Source: Fenollaria sporofastidiosus (lineage in GTDB: Bacteria > Bacillota > Clostridia > Tissierellales > Peptoniphilaceae). Taken from it: a stretch of 64,000 nucleotides of DNA. Below are positions 1 to 8,473 of this stretch, piece after piece. Positions within the stretch are counted from its first letter, which is position 1. Each line of letters opens with the position of its first letter. The notes beneath the pieces were generated by a model. It ran no database searches, had not been told where the DNA came from, and saw only the letters and a program-made list of their open reading frames with translations. Location: positions 868,001-932,000 of the forward strand of contig NZ_OW968186.1 of NCBI RefSeq assembly GCF_943169635.2, in the 5' to 3' direction. Position numbers and translations under genes: made by a program.

Positions 1-342
1 GAGATGGTTGGATTGAAAGAGAAGACTTATGCACTTGCAAAAGATCTCTCAGGTGGACAAAAGCAAAGGGTTGCCATAGCAAGGGCGCTTTTTCAAAAGT
101 CAGACCTTATCTTAGCAGATGAGCCTATATCGTCTCTTGATATAGAGACAAAAAGGTCCATCATGGACATTTTTAAAATGCTTAATAATGATTACAAGAA
201 GATCATCGTCATAAGCATGCACGACCTTGATTTATCGCTTGAGTATGCGAAGAGAGTGATTGCCATAAAAGATCACAGAGTTTATTTCGACAGGAGCGTA
301 AGTGAACTAGATTATGACAGAGTTAAAGACTTATTTATCTAA
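1..342 (+). CDS. phnC: Phosphonate-type ABC transporter ATPase, C-terminal part (5' end outside window)
   Basis: The reading frame is open from base 1, so the gene begins upstream; only about 113 C-terminal residues are visible. They contain the ABC signature LSGGQKQRVAIARAL, Walker B (LILADEPISSLD) and the switch histidine in ISMHDLDL. These parts hydrolyse ATP to power import through the permease encoded next. The next gene starts 29 bases inside this one, which indicates translational coupling. The PhnC assignment rests on the PhnE-type partner rather than on this fragment. The substrate could be phosphonate, phosphite or another organophosphorus compound. The substrate-binding protein is not in the window and is probably upstream. 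Confidence 0.8.
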   Translation, partial: EMVGLKEKTYALAKDLSGGQKQRVAIARALFQKSDLILADEPISSLDIETKRSIMDIFKMLNNDYKKIIVISMHDLDLSLEYAKRVIAIKDHRVYFDRSVSELDYDRVKDLFI

Positions 343-1891
343 GAAAAGAAGGAAGAATATACTAGCAGCACTTGCATTTTTAACGCTGCTAATAGCTTCA
401 GGCTTAGGATCACAAGTGTCCTTAAGCTCTTTTTTGCGTGGACTGCCAGATATGTTCGACTTAGTAAGAAGGATGTTTACACTCGACTTTCAATACATCA
501 TCTCGGTTATGGATCTAGTCTTCGAAACCTTCCTTATGGCTTTTGCATCATCAGCCTTGGGAGTCTTCATGGCTTGTCTTATAACATTCTTCCTGCCATA
601 CAATACGAGTCCCTCAGAGCTAGTATCCAAAGTATTAAGCGCAGTCTTTTCTGTATTTAGAACTCTGCCATCACTTATATGGGCGGCTCTACTTGTGAGC
701 TTCTTCTCGGCTGGCCGCTTCTCAGGCTTATTAGCACTTAGCATAATTTCATTTTTTATGTCTACTAAACTTATCAAAGAATACATAGAGGCCATGAATA
801 GGAATGACTTCGACTTCTACAGGTCGCTTGGCATAGCTAAAGGCAAAATTTATTACAAGATAATATTAACTAAGATGAGAAAGTTTATAGTCTCGACATT
901 TTTACTATGCTTAGAGAGTAATATCAGAAGCGCGTCTATACTTGGTCTTGTTGGCGCAGGTGGTATTGGCCAAAGACTGTGGCTCGAGTTAAACCATATG
1001 AACTACGACAGAGTCTCGTCAATCATCTTTATGCTATTGATATTAATCTTCGTTATAGACCTTGTGAGTCAAAAGCTAAGAGAGATAGAGATCAAGGTGC
1101 CGATAAAGATAAATGATCTTAGCTCATACAGAAGAAGCAAGAGATTAAAGACGCTTTTCTTTATACTCTTCATGCTTGCTTTATTTCTTGTGCTAAGACT
1201 TACTATCAATATCACATACGAGCGCTTTGTACTTGGCCTTAAGCAAGGAGGCGTAATTATATCAAAGATACTTACACCTGACCTTGCCTATCTATCAAGA
1301 GCCGTGCCAGCAGCACTTGAGTCAGTAGCCATCGCTGTCTTTGCTTCGCTTATGGGGGCAATTATATCATTTATATTCACAGCATTTACAGCAGCGAACA
1401 TCGCCCCTTCGAAGAAGGTCTCAGTCTTATTCAAGCTCATCATCAATGTAATCAGAACCTTCCCAGCCATCATCACAGCGATCATCTTCTTCAGAGGACT
1501 AGGACCAGGACCCTTTGCAGGTGCACTAGCGCTTACAGTATACACATCAGGCATGCTTAGTAAGCTCTACTTTGAATACATCGAGGACATAGCAGCTGAT
1601 TCCATCATGTCTATGAAGGCACTTGGACTAAGCCCATTTACCATGTATGCAAAGCTCATATATCCAAAGACATACCGAAGCTTCTTAGGCTTCGTACTAT
1701 ATAGACTCGAGTCCAACATTAGAAACTCATCTGTACTCGGCCTTATCGGTGCAGGAGGTATTGGTACACTGCTTTCTATGAACATAGCGTGGCGAAACTG
1801 GAACAGAGTTGGCTCACTACTACTAGTGAGCTCGGTGATGATAATATTTTTTGATTACTTATCATCAACAATTAGAAAAAAATTATTATAA
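314..1891 (+). CDS. phnE: Double-length PhnE-type ABC permease (two fused permease domains)
   Basis: A 525-residue integral membrane protein made of two homologous halves. Each half ends with the binding-protein-dependent permease signature: SLGIAKGKIYYKI then GLVGAGGIGQRL near residues 171-222, and ALGLSPFTMYAKLIYPK then GLIGAGGIGTLL near residues 436-487. Ordinary PhnE proteins are about 260-280 residues and work as dimers, so this is an internal duplication that supplies both halves of the channel. It forms the membrane path of a phosphonate-type importer with the upstream ATPase. The ATG lies inside the end of the ATPase gene. A hairpin terminator follows, so this closes the operon. Confidence 0.85.
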   Translation: MTELKTYLSKKRRKNILAALAFLTLLIASGLGSQVSLSSFLRGLPDMFDLVRRMFTLDFQYIISVMDLVFETFLMAFASSALGVFMACLITFFLPYNTSPSELVSKVLSAVFSVFRTLPSLIWAALLVSFFSAGRFSGLLALSIISFFMSTKLIKEYIEAMNRNDFDFYRSLGIAKGKIYYKIILTKMRKFIVSTFLLCLESNIRSASILGLVGAGGIGQRLWLELNHMNYDRVSSIIFMLLILIFVIDLVSQKLREIEIKVPIKINDLSSYRRSKRLKTLFFILFMLALFLVLRLTINITYERFVLGLKQGGVIISKILTPDLAYLSRAVPAALESVAIAVFASLMGAIISFIFTAFTAANIAPSKKVSVLFKLIINVIRTFPAIITAIIFFRGLGPGPFAGALALTVYTSGMLSKLYFEYIEDIAADSIMSMKALGLSPFTMYAKLIYPKTYRSFLGFVLYRLESNIRNSSVLGLIGAGGIGTLLSMNIAWRNWNRVGSLLLVSSVMIIFFDYLSSTIRKKLL

Positions 1892-1894
1892 TTA

Positions 1895-1921
1895 AGTGGG
1901 CAGACAATGCTCACTTTTTTA
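1895..1921 (+). terminator. Rho-independent terminator after phnE
   Basis: Seven-pair stem AGTGGGC/GCTCACT (one G-U) around loop AGACAAT, followed by six T. It lies four bases after the phnE stop codon. Confidence 0.8.
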
Positions 1922-1978
1922 TTGCAAATACAAGTGTAATGATATAAAAAAATATTTATATATATATTTAAAAAGGTA

Positions 1979-2007
1979 TTGACTTTAAATTGTTTAAATA
2001 GTATAAT
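1979..2007 (+). promoter_or_regulatory. Promoter of the iron-uptake operon
   Basis: TTGACT at 1979-1984, a 17-base spacer and a perfect TATAAT at 2002-2007, close to sigma-A consensus. The last base of the -10 box is also the first base of the first palindrome, so a bound repressor would block initiation. Confidence 0.8.
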
Positions 2008-2040
2008 TAGCTATAGCTAATGAAAGTTAGCTAAAGCTAA
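2007..2040 (+). promoter_or_regulatory. Pair of TTAGC-N4-GCTAA palindromes, putative metal-responsive operator
   Basis: TTAGCTATAGCTAA (2007-2020) is a perfect palindrome. TTAGCTAAAGCTAA (2027-2040) has the same five-base arms. The centres are 20 bases apart, about two helical turns, and they cover the -10 box and the start of the transcript. The arms recall DtxR/MntR/IdeR-type boxes, but the exact regulator cannot be named. Iron control is inferred from the downstream genes. Confidence 0.6.
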
Positions 2041-2109
2041 TGATATATTGGCTGAGAAGGTTTATTTAATGGCGAATATACTTGCCAAATATTTTCGAAA
2101 GGAGGAACT

Positions 2110-3378
2110 ATGAAAAAACTAAGCATAATATTGGTGACAGCACTAGTTTTTTTGATGTCCATAACTAATGTTTTTGCAGGTAATGTAGATAAAATATACA
2201 AAGACTGGGAAGATGTAAGTAAGGACATGGAAGTGGTTTTAAGAGATGCTCTTAAAATTTATGAAGCAGGCGGTCCAGATGCAGGCAAGGAAGGCTATGA
2301 CAAAATTAACGAAGCTTATTTTAGATATTATGAAAAATTAGGCTTTGAAAAAATTGTTATGACAACAATTTCTGGAAAGCGTGGATCAACCGTTGAAAAC
2401 CAATTTTATTTGGCGAGAAAATCTATGCGTCAAAATGAAGATATCGATGTTGTTAAAGATGAAGTTGAAGTACTAATTAGATATCTACACGAAGATGCAA
2501 AGACACTTGACGGTATGAGAGGTAAAACCAGTTCTGGCTGGGGCGTTTTCTTTAGCGTTTTAGGACTTACTTTAAGAGAAGGTCTTGAAGCCATCCTAAT
2601 CGTTGCAGCCCTTATTGCTTATCTTGTAAAGACAAACAATTTAAAATACGTAAAAGGCGTCTATGTCGGCGCAATTTTAGGTATTGTTGCTTCAATAATT
2701 CTTGCGATTATTTTCAATATAATTTCTGCAAAATTTGGCGAAGACAGCAGTGGTGTTAGCCAAGAGATTTTTGAAGGATGCGGAATGTTTTTGGCTGTTA
2801 TTGTTTTATTCTATGTATCAAACTGGATGCTATCAAAATCTGAAGTGGAAGTTTGGAATCATTACATCCAATCAAAAGTTGAAAGTTCAATTACAAAGGG
2901 AAGTGCTATGGCTTTAGTATTCAGCTCTTTCTTGGCAGTTGCCCGTGAAGGCGCAGAATTGATTATTTTCTTCCAAGGTATGAGAGAAAATATTTCAAAC
3001 AATCCTGCATATATGTGGGGCGGCCTTGCATGTGCAATCGTAGTACTTGCAATTGTGTATGTATTGATCACTAAGATGAGTGTAAAGCTTCCATTAAAGC
3101 CATTCTTCACAGTTACATCAATCTTGATGTTTGTACTTTGTATCTCATTCATGGGAAAAGGAGTCGCCGAACTTCAAGAAGCTGATATTATCGGCAGGAC
3201 AATAATTCCATGGATGAATGGATTTACGATTGACATCTTAGGAATTTATGATAGGGTAGAAACCCTATTGCCACAAGTTATCTTAATAGTAATAACTATT
3301 GTAACAGTTATCGTTCAAATTAAACGTAACAAAATTAAAAGAGCAGAACTTGAAAAAGATTATGCAAATAAGAACTAA
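2110..3378 (+). CDS. efeU: FTR1-family iron permease (EfeU-like)
   Basis: A 422-residue membrane protein of the FTR1/EfeU family, which moves iron across the cytoplasmic membrane. A signal peptide (residues 1-24) precedes an extracytoplasmic helical region (about 25-140) and then the permease core. The two family-defining REGxE motifs are present: REGLE at 156-160 and REGAE at 279-283, each in a membrane helix. AAAGGAGG lies just upstream of the ATG. It is the first gene of the locus, directly behind the palindromic operator. FTR1, then a P19-like protein, DUF2318 and MacB-like permeases is the order known from Campylobacter-type P19 iron systems, which supports iron as the substrate. Confidence 0.9.
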   Translation: MKKLSIILVTALVFLMSITNVFAGNVDKIYKDWEDVSKDMEVVLRDALKIYEAGGPDAGKEGYDKINEAYFRYYEKLGFEKIVMTTISGKRGSTVENQFYLARKSMRQNEDIDVVKDEVEVLIRYLHEDAKTLDGMRGKTSSGWGVFFSVLGLTLREGLEAILIVAALIAYLVKTNNLKYVKGVYVGAILGIVASIILAIIFNIISAKFGEDSSGVSQEIFEGCGMFLAVIVLFYVSNWMLSKSEVEVWNHYIQSKVESSITKGSAMALVFSSFLAVAREGAELIIFFQGMRENISNNPAYMWGGLACAIVVLAIVYVLITKMSVKLPLKPFFTVTSILMFVLCISFMGKGVAELQEADIIGRTIIPWMNGFTIDILGIYDRVETLLPQVILIVITIVTVIVQIKRNKIKRAELEKDYANKN

Positions 3379-3391
3379 TAGGAGGTTTATT

Positions 3392-4075
3392 ATGAGTTCA
3401 AAAGTAAAAAAATTATTAGCATTAGCGCTTGCAGTTATGACAATTGCAGCATACGGATGCAACAAAGCACCAAAACCAGCTGAAGAAAATACAGCTAAAG
3501 TTGAAGACAAAAAAGATGAAGACACAAAAACTGAAGACACAAAAACTGAAGACACAAAAGATGAAGACAAAAAAGACGTTGCAGCTCCTGGTGAAGACGC
3601 AGGATTCGACGAATTCCCAATTGGTGACGAACAAGAATCAGGCCCTCTAGCAGTTGCTGGTGTTTATTTCCAACCAGTAGATATGGAACCAGCAGGTAAC
3701 TCATTATCAAAAGAAGAAGCTGACTGCCATATCGAAGCTGACATTTCAGCAACAGAAGAAGGCACAACTCTTGGATACGGCGCAGGCGACTTTGTTCCTT
3801 GGCTAAATGTTAAAGCTTATATCCAAAAGAAGGGTTCAGACAAGGTTCAAGAAATTGCTTTCATGCCAATGAACGCATCAGACGGTCCACACTATGGTGC
3901 AAATATAAAATTTGAAGAAGGTCTTGGAACATACGACGTTAAGTTTGAAATTTCTGCTCCAGGAAACGACTACCTTCTACATGTTGATAAAGAAACAGGT
4001 GTAACAGGAAGATTCTGGACAGAGCCAATCGTTATTGAATGGCCAGAATTTGAATGGACAGGTCCAAAGTGGTAA
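3392..4075 (+). CDS. P19/Tp34-family iron-binding lipoprotein
   Basis: A 227-residue protein with a lipobox ending AAYGC, an acidic/lysine linker of five-residue repeats, and one P19/Tp34 domain. The ligands of the P19 metal site appear conserved: His113 and Glu115 (CHIEAD), Met160, His167 (DGPHYG) and His197 (LLHVD). Family members bind copper and iron and hand iron to FTR1. Here it would be lipid-anchored outside the membrane. The start was set at the ATG with GGAGG seven bases upstream; an in-frame upstream extension overlaps the FTR1 gene and has no ribosome site. The linker length may vary (see repeat at 3503-3577). Confidence 0.88.
   Translation: MSSKVKKLLALALAVMTIAAYGCNKAPKPAEENTAKVEDKKDEDTKTEDTKTEDTKDEDKKDVAAPGEDAGFDEFPIGDEQESGPLAVAGVYFQPVDMEPAGNSLSKEEADCHIEADISATEEGTTLGYGAGDFVPWLNVKAYIQKKGSDKVQEIAFMPMNASDGPHYGANIKFEEGLGTYDVKFEISAPGNDYLLHVDKETGVTGRFWTEPIVIEWPEFEWTGPKW
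3503..3577 (+). repeat. Five 15-bp tandem repeats in the P19 linker
   Basis: Five consecutive 15-base units of the type GAAGACACAAAAACT encode an E-D-(T/K)-K-(T/D) linker between lipid anchor and domain. Units 2 and 3 are identical, and the unit keeps the reading frame, so copy number could change without a frameshift. Confidence 0.85.
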
Positions 4076-4083
4076 AAAATATT

Positions 4084-4106
4084 GGAAATGGCTTTAAGCC
4101 ATTTCC
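4084..4106 (+). other. Intercistronic hairpin without a T-run
   Basis: A perfect 10-bp inverted repeat (GGAAATGGCT / AGCCATTTCC) with a 3-base loop lies between the lipoprotein and DUF2318 genes. No poly-T follows, so it is probably a transcript-stability or processing element rather than a full terminator. Confidence 0.65.
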
Positions 4107-4127
4107 ACCTTGTACATAGGAGGAATT

Positions 4128-5369
4128 ATGTTAAAGATATTTATTAAAGTAATGGAGGCGGGAGTAGGATTCTCGTTAATAATGGGCTTGGCGCTTGGAT
4201 ATCTAAGTACAGAAAACTTCAAAAACAAATATAAAATTATTTTTGGTACAGTCTTTGTGGGCACTCTTGCGGCAATTATCTCTTCAGTAATTAGAGAAAT
4301 TCCAAATTTTGTCAACAGGAGCTCTTTGTCATTTTGGTCAATGGTACCAATAGTAGTTGCTTTTATTGGAATTATCATCTTTTATTTTTTTAAAGAAAAA
4401 TCCAGTATTTATAAAAATATTTTTGTTTGTTTTTTGTCTTTGTATATAATAGCGTCATTTTTCTATTATATGCCGGCTATCTTTGTCCAGCTAAACAATT
4501 TTGTTTACTATGGAGAATCTGCTGTTTCCACCATGGTTTTATATAGAATCATTGGTTATGTATTTGCAATTGTTCTTATGCTTTTATCTAGTATTGCAAT
4601 TTTTAAAATCATCAGACGAGTTGGCAAGACATATAGGGATAAAATTTTAATGATCTCATTTTTAATTTGGGGAATAAATCAAATTTTTATTGTCCTTCAA
4701 AGACTATACGCAGTTGGCTTCTTACCAAGAAATGCAAAATTATTTAGCGCAATTGCTTGGGTAATAAACCACGCACACTACATTGGGTTTATTCTAATGA
4801 TTTTTTCAATTATCCTACCAATAATTTTATATTCAAATAATATGAAAGTTAAGGAAACTTTTAAAAATCCTGCAGAATTAAGAAAAAAGAAATACCATAT
4901 GAGATGCAACAGAAATCTGGCAAAATTTTTCTTGATTTTAATTGTAATTAATGTTTTTAGTTTAACTTATCTAAGGGCATATTCGGGTCGTGATATTGCA
5001 CTTTCTGAACCAGAAGAATATGTAATTGAAAATGATATGATTGTTGTTCCGCTATCAGAACTTGAAGATATGAAACTTCACCGCTATCAATACACGGCAT
5101 CTGATGGAGTTCACATGAGATTTTTCTTAATTAAAAAGTCTCAAGGTTCCTATGGTGTTGTACTTGATGCTTGTGAAATTTGCGGACCATCCGGTTATTA
5201 TGAGCGTGGCAATGATGTTATTTGCAAATTGTGCGATGTTATTATGAATCGTGGTACGATTGGTTTTAAGGGCGGATGCAATCCAATCCCTATACCATAC
5301 ATTGTTCATGATGAAAAAATAAAAATCAGCACGCAAGATCTTGATGCCAATAGCTTTGTATTTAAGTAG
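4128..5369 (+). CDS. DUF2318 membrane protein of the P19/FTR1 iron system
   Basis: A 413-residue protein with about seven to eight hydrophobic helices up to residue 300, followed by an extracytoplasmic C-terminal domain. That domain carries ACEICGPSGYY, a second CxxC (CKLC) and GFKGGCNPIPIPY, the pattern of DUF2318 ('Fe-S-containing' membrane proteins). The clustered cysteines suggest a bound metal or redox centre. Homologues sit beside P19 and FTR1 in several bacteria, and a role in iron reduction or transfer is inferred from that. The start was placed at the ATG with AGGAGG seven bases upstream; an upstream in-frame ATG lacks such a site. Confidence 0.82.
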   Translation: MLKIFIKVMEAGVGFSLIMGLALGYLSTENFKNKYKIIFGTVFVGTLAAIISSVIREIPNFVNRSSLSFWSMVPIVVAFIGIIIFYFFKEKSSIYKNIFVCFLSLYIIASFFYYMPAIFVQLNNFVYYGESAVSTMVLYRIIGYVFAIVLMLLSSIAIFKIIRRVGKTYRDKILMISFLIWGINQIFIVLQRLYAVGFLPRNAKLFSAIAWVINHAHYIGFILMIFSIILPIILYSNNMKVKETFKNPAELRKKKYHMRCNRNLAKFFLILIVINVFSLTYLRAYSGRDIALSEPEEYVIENDMIVVPLSELEDMKLHRYQYTASDGVHMRFFLIKKSQGSYGVVLDACEICGPSGYYERGNDVICKLCDVIMNRGTIGFKGGCNPIPIPYIVHDEKIKISTQDLDANSFVFK

Positions 5370-5376
5370 GTGACTT

Positions 5377-6651
5377 ATGTTTTTTAGAATGATTAGGGGT
5401 GCAATCTTTAGGCAAAAGAAAAAAATGGTCTTGATTGCATTTGTAGTAATGCTTGGCACTTGTCTTTCAACCGGCATGCTTAACACTATGCTTGGCATTG
5501 GTGACAAGGTCAATAGAGAATTGAAAGCTTATGGGGCGAATATAAACGTTGTTCCAAAAGAATCTTCCATGCTTGATGATATTTATGGAATCGGTGAGGA
5601 TAGTCAGAAAAATTATTTGAAAGAAGATGAACTTGGCTTGATAAAAACCATCTTCTGGTCTTTCAATATCGTTGATTACACACCATATTTAAATATCAAT
5701 GCAAAAGTCGATGGAGAAACTACGAGAGTTGTTGGTACATGGTTTTATAATCATATGGACCTTCCAACTGGCGAGGCCATTGACACAGGTATGAGAAAAT
5801 TAAAAACTTGGTGGAATATCGAAGGTGAATGGATTGAAGACAAAGATACAGATAAGGCCATGGTTGGCACTGTATTTGCTCTAAGACACAATTATAAGCT
5901 TGGTGATAAAATTAAAGTCGTAGGTTCTTCTACAACAAAAGAATTTACGATTGCAGGCATTTTTGATTCAGGTAGTGATGAAGATTCGCACATTTATCTT
6001 CCATTAAAAGCTGCTCAAGAATTAGATGGAGTATCAAATGTAGTTTCTCGTGTTGAAGTTTCTGCACTAACAACTCCTGACAACGACTTAGCAAGAAAAG
6101 CTGCAAGAAATCCAAAGTCTCTTACAATCAAGGAGTGGGAGGTTTGGTATTGTACAGCATATGTAAGTGCGATTTGCTATCAAATTCAAGAAGTTATGAC
6201 TGATTCAATCGCAAAACCTATTAGGCAGGTTGCGGAAAGCGAAGGCGATATTTTAAATAAGACAACTTTATTAATGGTTTTAATCACAGCTCTTAGCTTA
6301 ATTGGTTCAGCACTTGCGATATCAAACCTAGTAACAGCATCTGTTATGGAAAGACGTGCTGAAATTGGACTTCAAAAAGCAATTGGCGCAAATAACACAA
6401 GAATTATTACAAGAATTTTAGTTGAAAATATTAGCACGGGTATTATGGGTGGAACTGTTGGTTACTTCATAGGACTTGGTCTTACTCAAATAATCGGTAT
6501 AACAGTTTTTGGATCTGGAATTCCTCCAACACCAATGGTAATACCTATCGTAATTATTTTGATTTTGCTTGTAATTGTTTTGGGCTCGATTCCAGCCATT
6601 AGATATTTGCTAAAACTTAATCCAACGGAGGTGCTTCATGGAAAAGGCTAA
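5377..6651 (+). CDS. MacB/FtsX-type ABC permease, iron locus (first)
   Basis: A 424-residue permease with the MacB/FtsX layout: one N-terminal helix (about residues 15-38), a large extracytoplasmic domain (about 40-285) and three C-terminal helices. The FtsX-type segment MERRAEIGLQKAIGA precedes the second helix. The outer domain is tryptophan-rich (WFYNH, WWNIEGEW). It is paired with the next permease and the ATPase at 7786. Equivalent genes follow the DUF2318 gene in P19-type iron loci. The transported species is not known; MacB-like machines generally act on substrates outside the membrane. It lies eight bases after the DUF2318 stop. Confidence 0.82.
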   Translation: MFFRMIRGAIFRQKKKMVLIAFVVMLGTCLSTGMLNTMLGIGDKVNRELKAYGANINVVPKESSMLDDIYGIGEDSQKNYLKEDELGLIKTIFWSFNIVDYTPYLNINAKVDGETTRVVGTWFYNHMDLPTGEAIDTGMRKLKTWWNIEGEWIEDKDTDKAMVGTVFALRHNYKLGDKIKVVGSSTTKEFTIAGIFDSGSDEDSHIYLPLKAAQELDGVSNVVSRVEVSALTTPDNDLARKAARNPKSLTIKEWEVWYCTAYVSAICYQIQEVMTDSIAKPIRQVAESEGDILNKTTLLMVLITALSLIGSALAISNLVTASVMERRAEIGLQKAIGANNTRIITRILVENISTGIMGGTVGYFIGLGLTQIIGITVFGSGIPPTPMVIPIVIILILLVIVLGSIPAIRYLLKLNPTEVLHGKG

Positions 6652-7786
6652 AAGAAAAAATATACAATTCTTTTGGAAGATGGTTGAATCATCGATAGCA
6701 AGAAGAAAAGCTCGTATGCTTACAGCCCTTCTTGCAATTGCCATGGGTGCAACGATTCTATCGGGTCTTGTTACAATCTACTATGACATTCCAAGACAAT
6801 TGGGCAAGGAATTTAGAAGTTACGGGGCAAATATGATTGTTATTCCAAAGTCTCAAGACGATAAGATTGGCGATAATCATATTGAAGAAATTAAAAAACT
6901 TGCAGGAGATAAACTAGTGGGAATTGCTCCTTACATTTATCAGAATGCAAAAATTAATGAGCAGCCTTTTGTAATAGCGGCTACAAATTTTGATGGCTTA
7001 AAAAAGAACAGCCCCTTCTGGCTAGTCGATGGTGAATGGCCAAGCGAAAAAAGGACTGTTATGATTGGTCACGAAATTTCAAAAAAACTTGGCTTAAAAA
7101 TCGGTGATCCTTTCGTACTGAGCACTCCAAAAGAAAATTCGCAAGAAATGAGAGACAGCGACTTCAAGGTAGCTTCGATTGTAACGACTGGTGGTAAAGA
7201 AGAAGATTTGATATTTATGTCTATTGAAGATATTAGATCTATCATGGGCGATTTGAATATCAATATCATTGAATGTTCAATCGATGCAAACAGTGAAGAG
7301 CTACAAGTAATTGCAGATAATATAAATAAAATTGATGCTACTGTCAGCGCAAGACTTGTTAAAAGAGTTACAGAATCACAAGGCGTGGTACTTGAAAAGC
7401 TTCAAGCTCTTGTGTGGATAGTTACAATTATTGTTTTATTTATTACGATGATTTGCGTTAGCACAACCATGATGGCTGTTGTTGCAGAGAGAAGAAAAGA
7501 GATTGGCCTTAAAAAAGCCTTGGGTGCACACAATAAATCAATCATTTATGATTTCTTGGGCGAAGGATTTTTACTTGGACTAATGGGCGGAGCTCTTGGT
7601 TCTTTACTTGGATATTTATTTGCAAGTGAAGTTTCAAGACGAGTTTTCGCAAGAAGTGTAAATTTCTTATGGGCCCTAGTTCCAATTACAATCATTACAT
7701 CAATAGTAATTACGATTGTAGCTTGCATTATACCAGTTAAAACTGCGACTGCAGTTGATCCAGCACTTGTATTGAGGGGGGAATAA
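6638..7786 (+). CDS. MacB/FtsX-type ABC permease, iron locus (second)
   Basis: A 382-residue permease of the same layout as its neighbour: N-terminal helix, outer domain, then three helices, with the conserved cytoplasmic segment AERRKEIGLKKALGAH. Both proteins share an early motif (YGANINVVPK versus YGANMIVIPK), so the pair probably arose by duplication and forms a heterodimer. The ATG lies 14 bases inside the preceding gene behind GGAGGTG, and the gene overlaps the ATPase by one base (TAATG). All three subunits are therefore made together. Confidence 0.82.
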   Translation: MEKAKRKNIQFFWKMVESSIARRKARMLTALLAIAMGATILSGLVTIYYDIPRQLGKEFRSYGANMIVIPKSQDDKIGDNHIEEIKKLAGDKLVGIAPYIYQNAKINEQPFVIAATNFDGLKKNSPFWLVDGEWPSEKRTVMIGHEISKKLGLKIGDPFVLSTPKENSQEMRDSDFKVASIVTTGGKEEDLIFMSIEDIRSIMGDLNINIIECSIDANSEELQVIADNINKIDATVSARLVKRVTESQGVVLEKLQALVWIVTIIVLFITMICVSTTMMAVVAERRKEIGLKKALGAHNKSIIYDFLGEGFLLGLMGGALGSLLGYLFASEVSRRVFARSVNFLWALVPITIITSIVITIVACIIPVKTATAVDPALVLRGE

Positions 7787-8472
7787 TGAACATATTAGAA
7801 TTAAAAGATATCTCAAAGATATACGGCGATTTAAAAGCGCTCGATAAAGTAAACTTAAACGTAGAAAAAGGCGAATGGGTTTCAATCATGGGTCCATCAG
7901 GTAGTGGTAAAACGACAATGATGAACATCATCGGTTGCATGGACAAGCCTTCTATAGGCGAAGTTTTACTTGAAGGAATTGATATTTCTAAATTGAATCA
8001 AAAGGAATTAACAGAAATTAGAAGAGATAAGATTGGTCTTATTTTTCAACAGTTCCACTTGGTAAACTATTTAACTGCTTTAGAAAACGTTATGATGGCG
8101 CAATACTATCACTCAATGGTAGACAAGGAAGAAGCCTTGCAAGCACTTGAAAGCGTTGGATTAAAAGATAGGCACAACCATTTACCAAATCAGCTTTCAG
8201 GTGGAGAGCAACAACGTGTTTGTATTGCACGCGCTCTTATCAACCACCCTTCACTCATCTTAGCAGACGAGCCAACGGGAAATCTTGATGAAAAGAATGA
8301 AATGCTAGTATTGGATATTTTAGAGAGACTCCATAACAATGGATCTACAATTGTAGTTGTTACTCACGACCAAGAGGTTGGTGTGGAAGCAGAAAGAATT
8401 GTCTTCCTTGAGCACGGAAGAATTGCTAGAGAAGAAAAACAAAAAAGACAAAGACCAATTCTGGAGGTTTAA
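7786..8472 (+). CDS. MacB/LolD-type ABC ATPase of the iron locus
   Basis: A 228-residue ATPase with Walker A GPSGSGKTT, a Q-loop (IFQQFHLV), signature LSGGEQQRV, Walker B LILADEPTGNLDE and switch His (VVVTHDQEV). The GNLDE form of Walker B is typical of the LolD/MacB/FtsE group that drives FtsX-like permeases. It would power the two permeases encoded immediately upstream. Start and stop overlap with the preceding gene (TAATG), and the next gene follows after one base, all in one operon. Confidence 0.88.
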   Translation: MNILELKDISKIYGDLKALDKVNLNVEKGEWVSIMGPSGSGKTTMMNIIGCMDKPSIGEVLLEGIDISKLNQKELTEIRRDKIGLIFQQFHLVNYLTALENVMMAQYYHSMVDKEEALQALESVGLKDRHNHLPNQLSGGEQQRVCIARALINHPSLILADEPTGNLDEKNEMLVLDILERLHNNGSTIVVVTHDQEVGVEAERIVFLEHGRIAREEKQKRQRPILEV

Positions 8473-8473
8473 T

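Noticed and set aside
5127..5513. 128-codon reverse frame across the DUF2318/permease junction
   Set aside because: Spans two well-supported genes and has no ribosome site or recognisable domain.
5377..8472. Macrolide/drug efflux (MacB) resistance operon
   Set aside because: The genes are embedded in an FTR1-P19-DUF2318 iron locus, where such permeases are a known companion.
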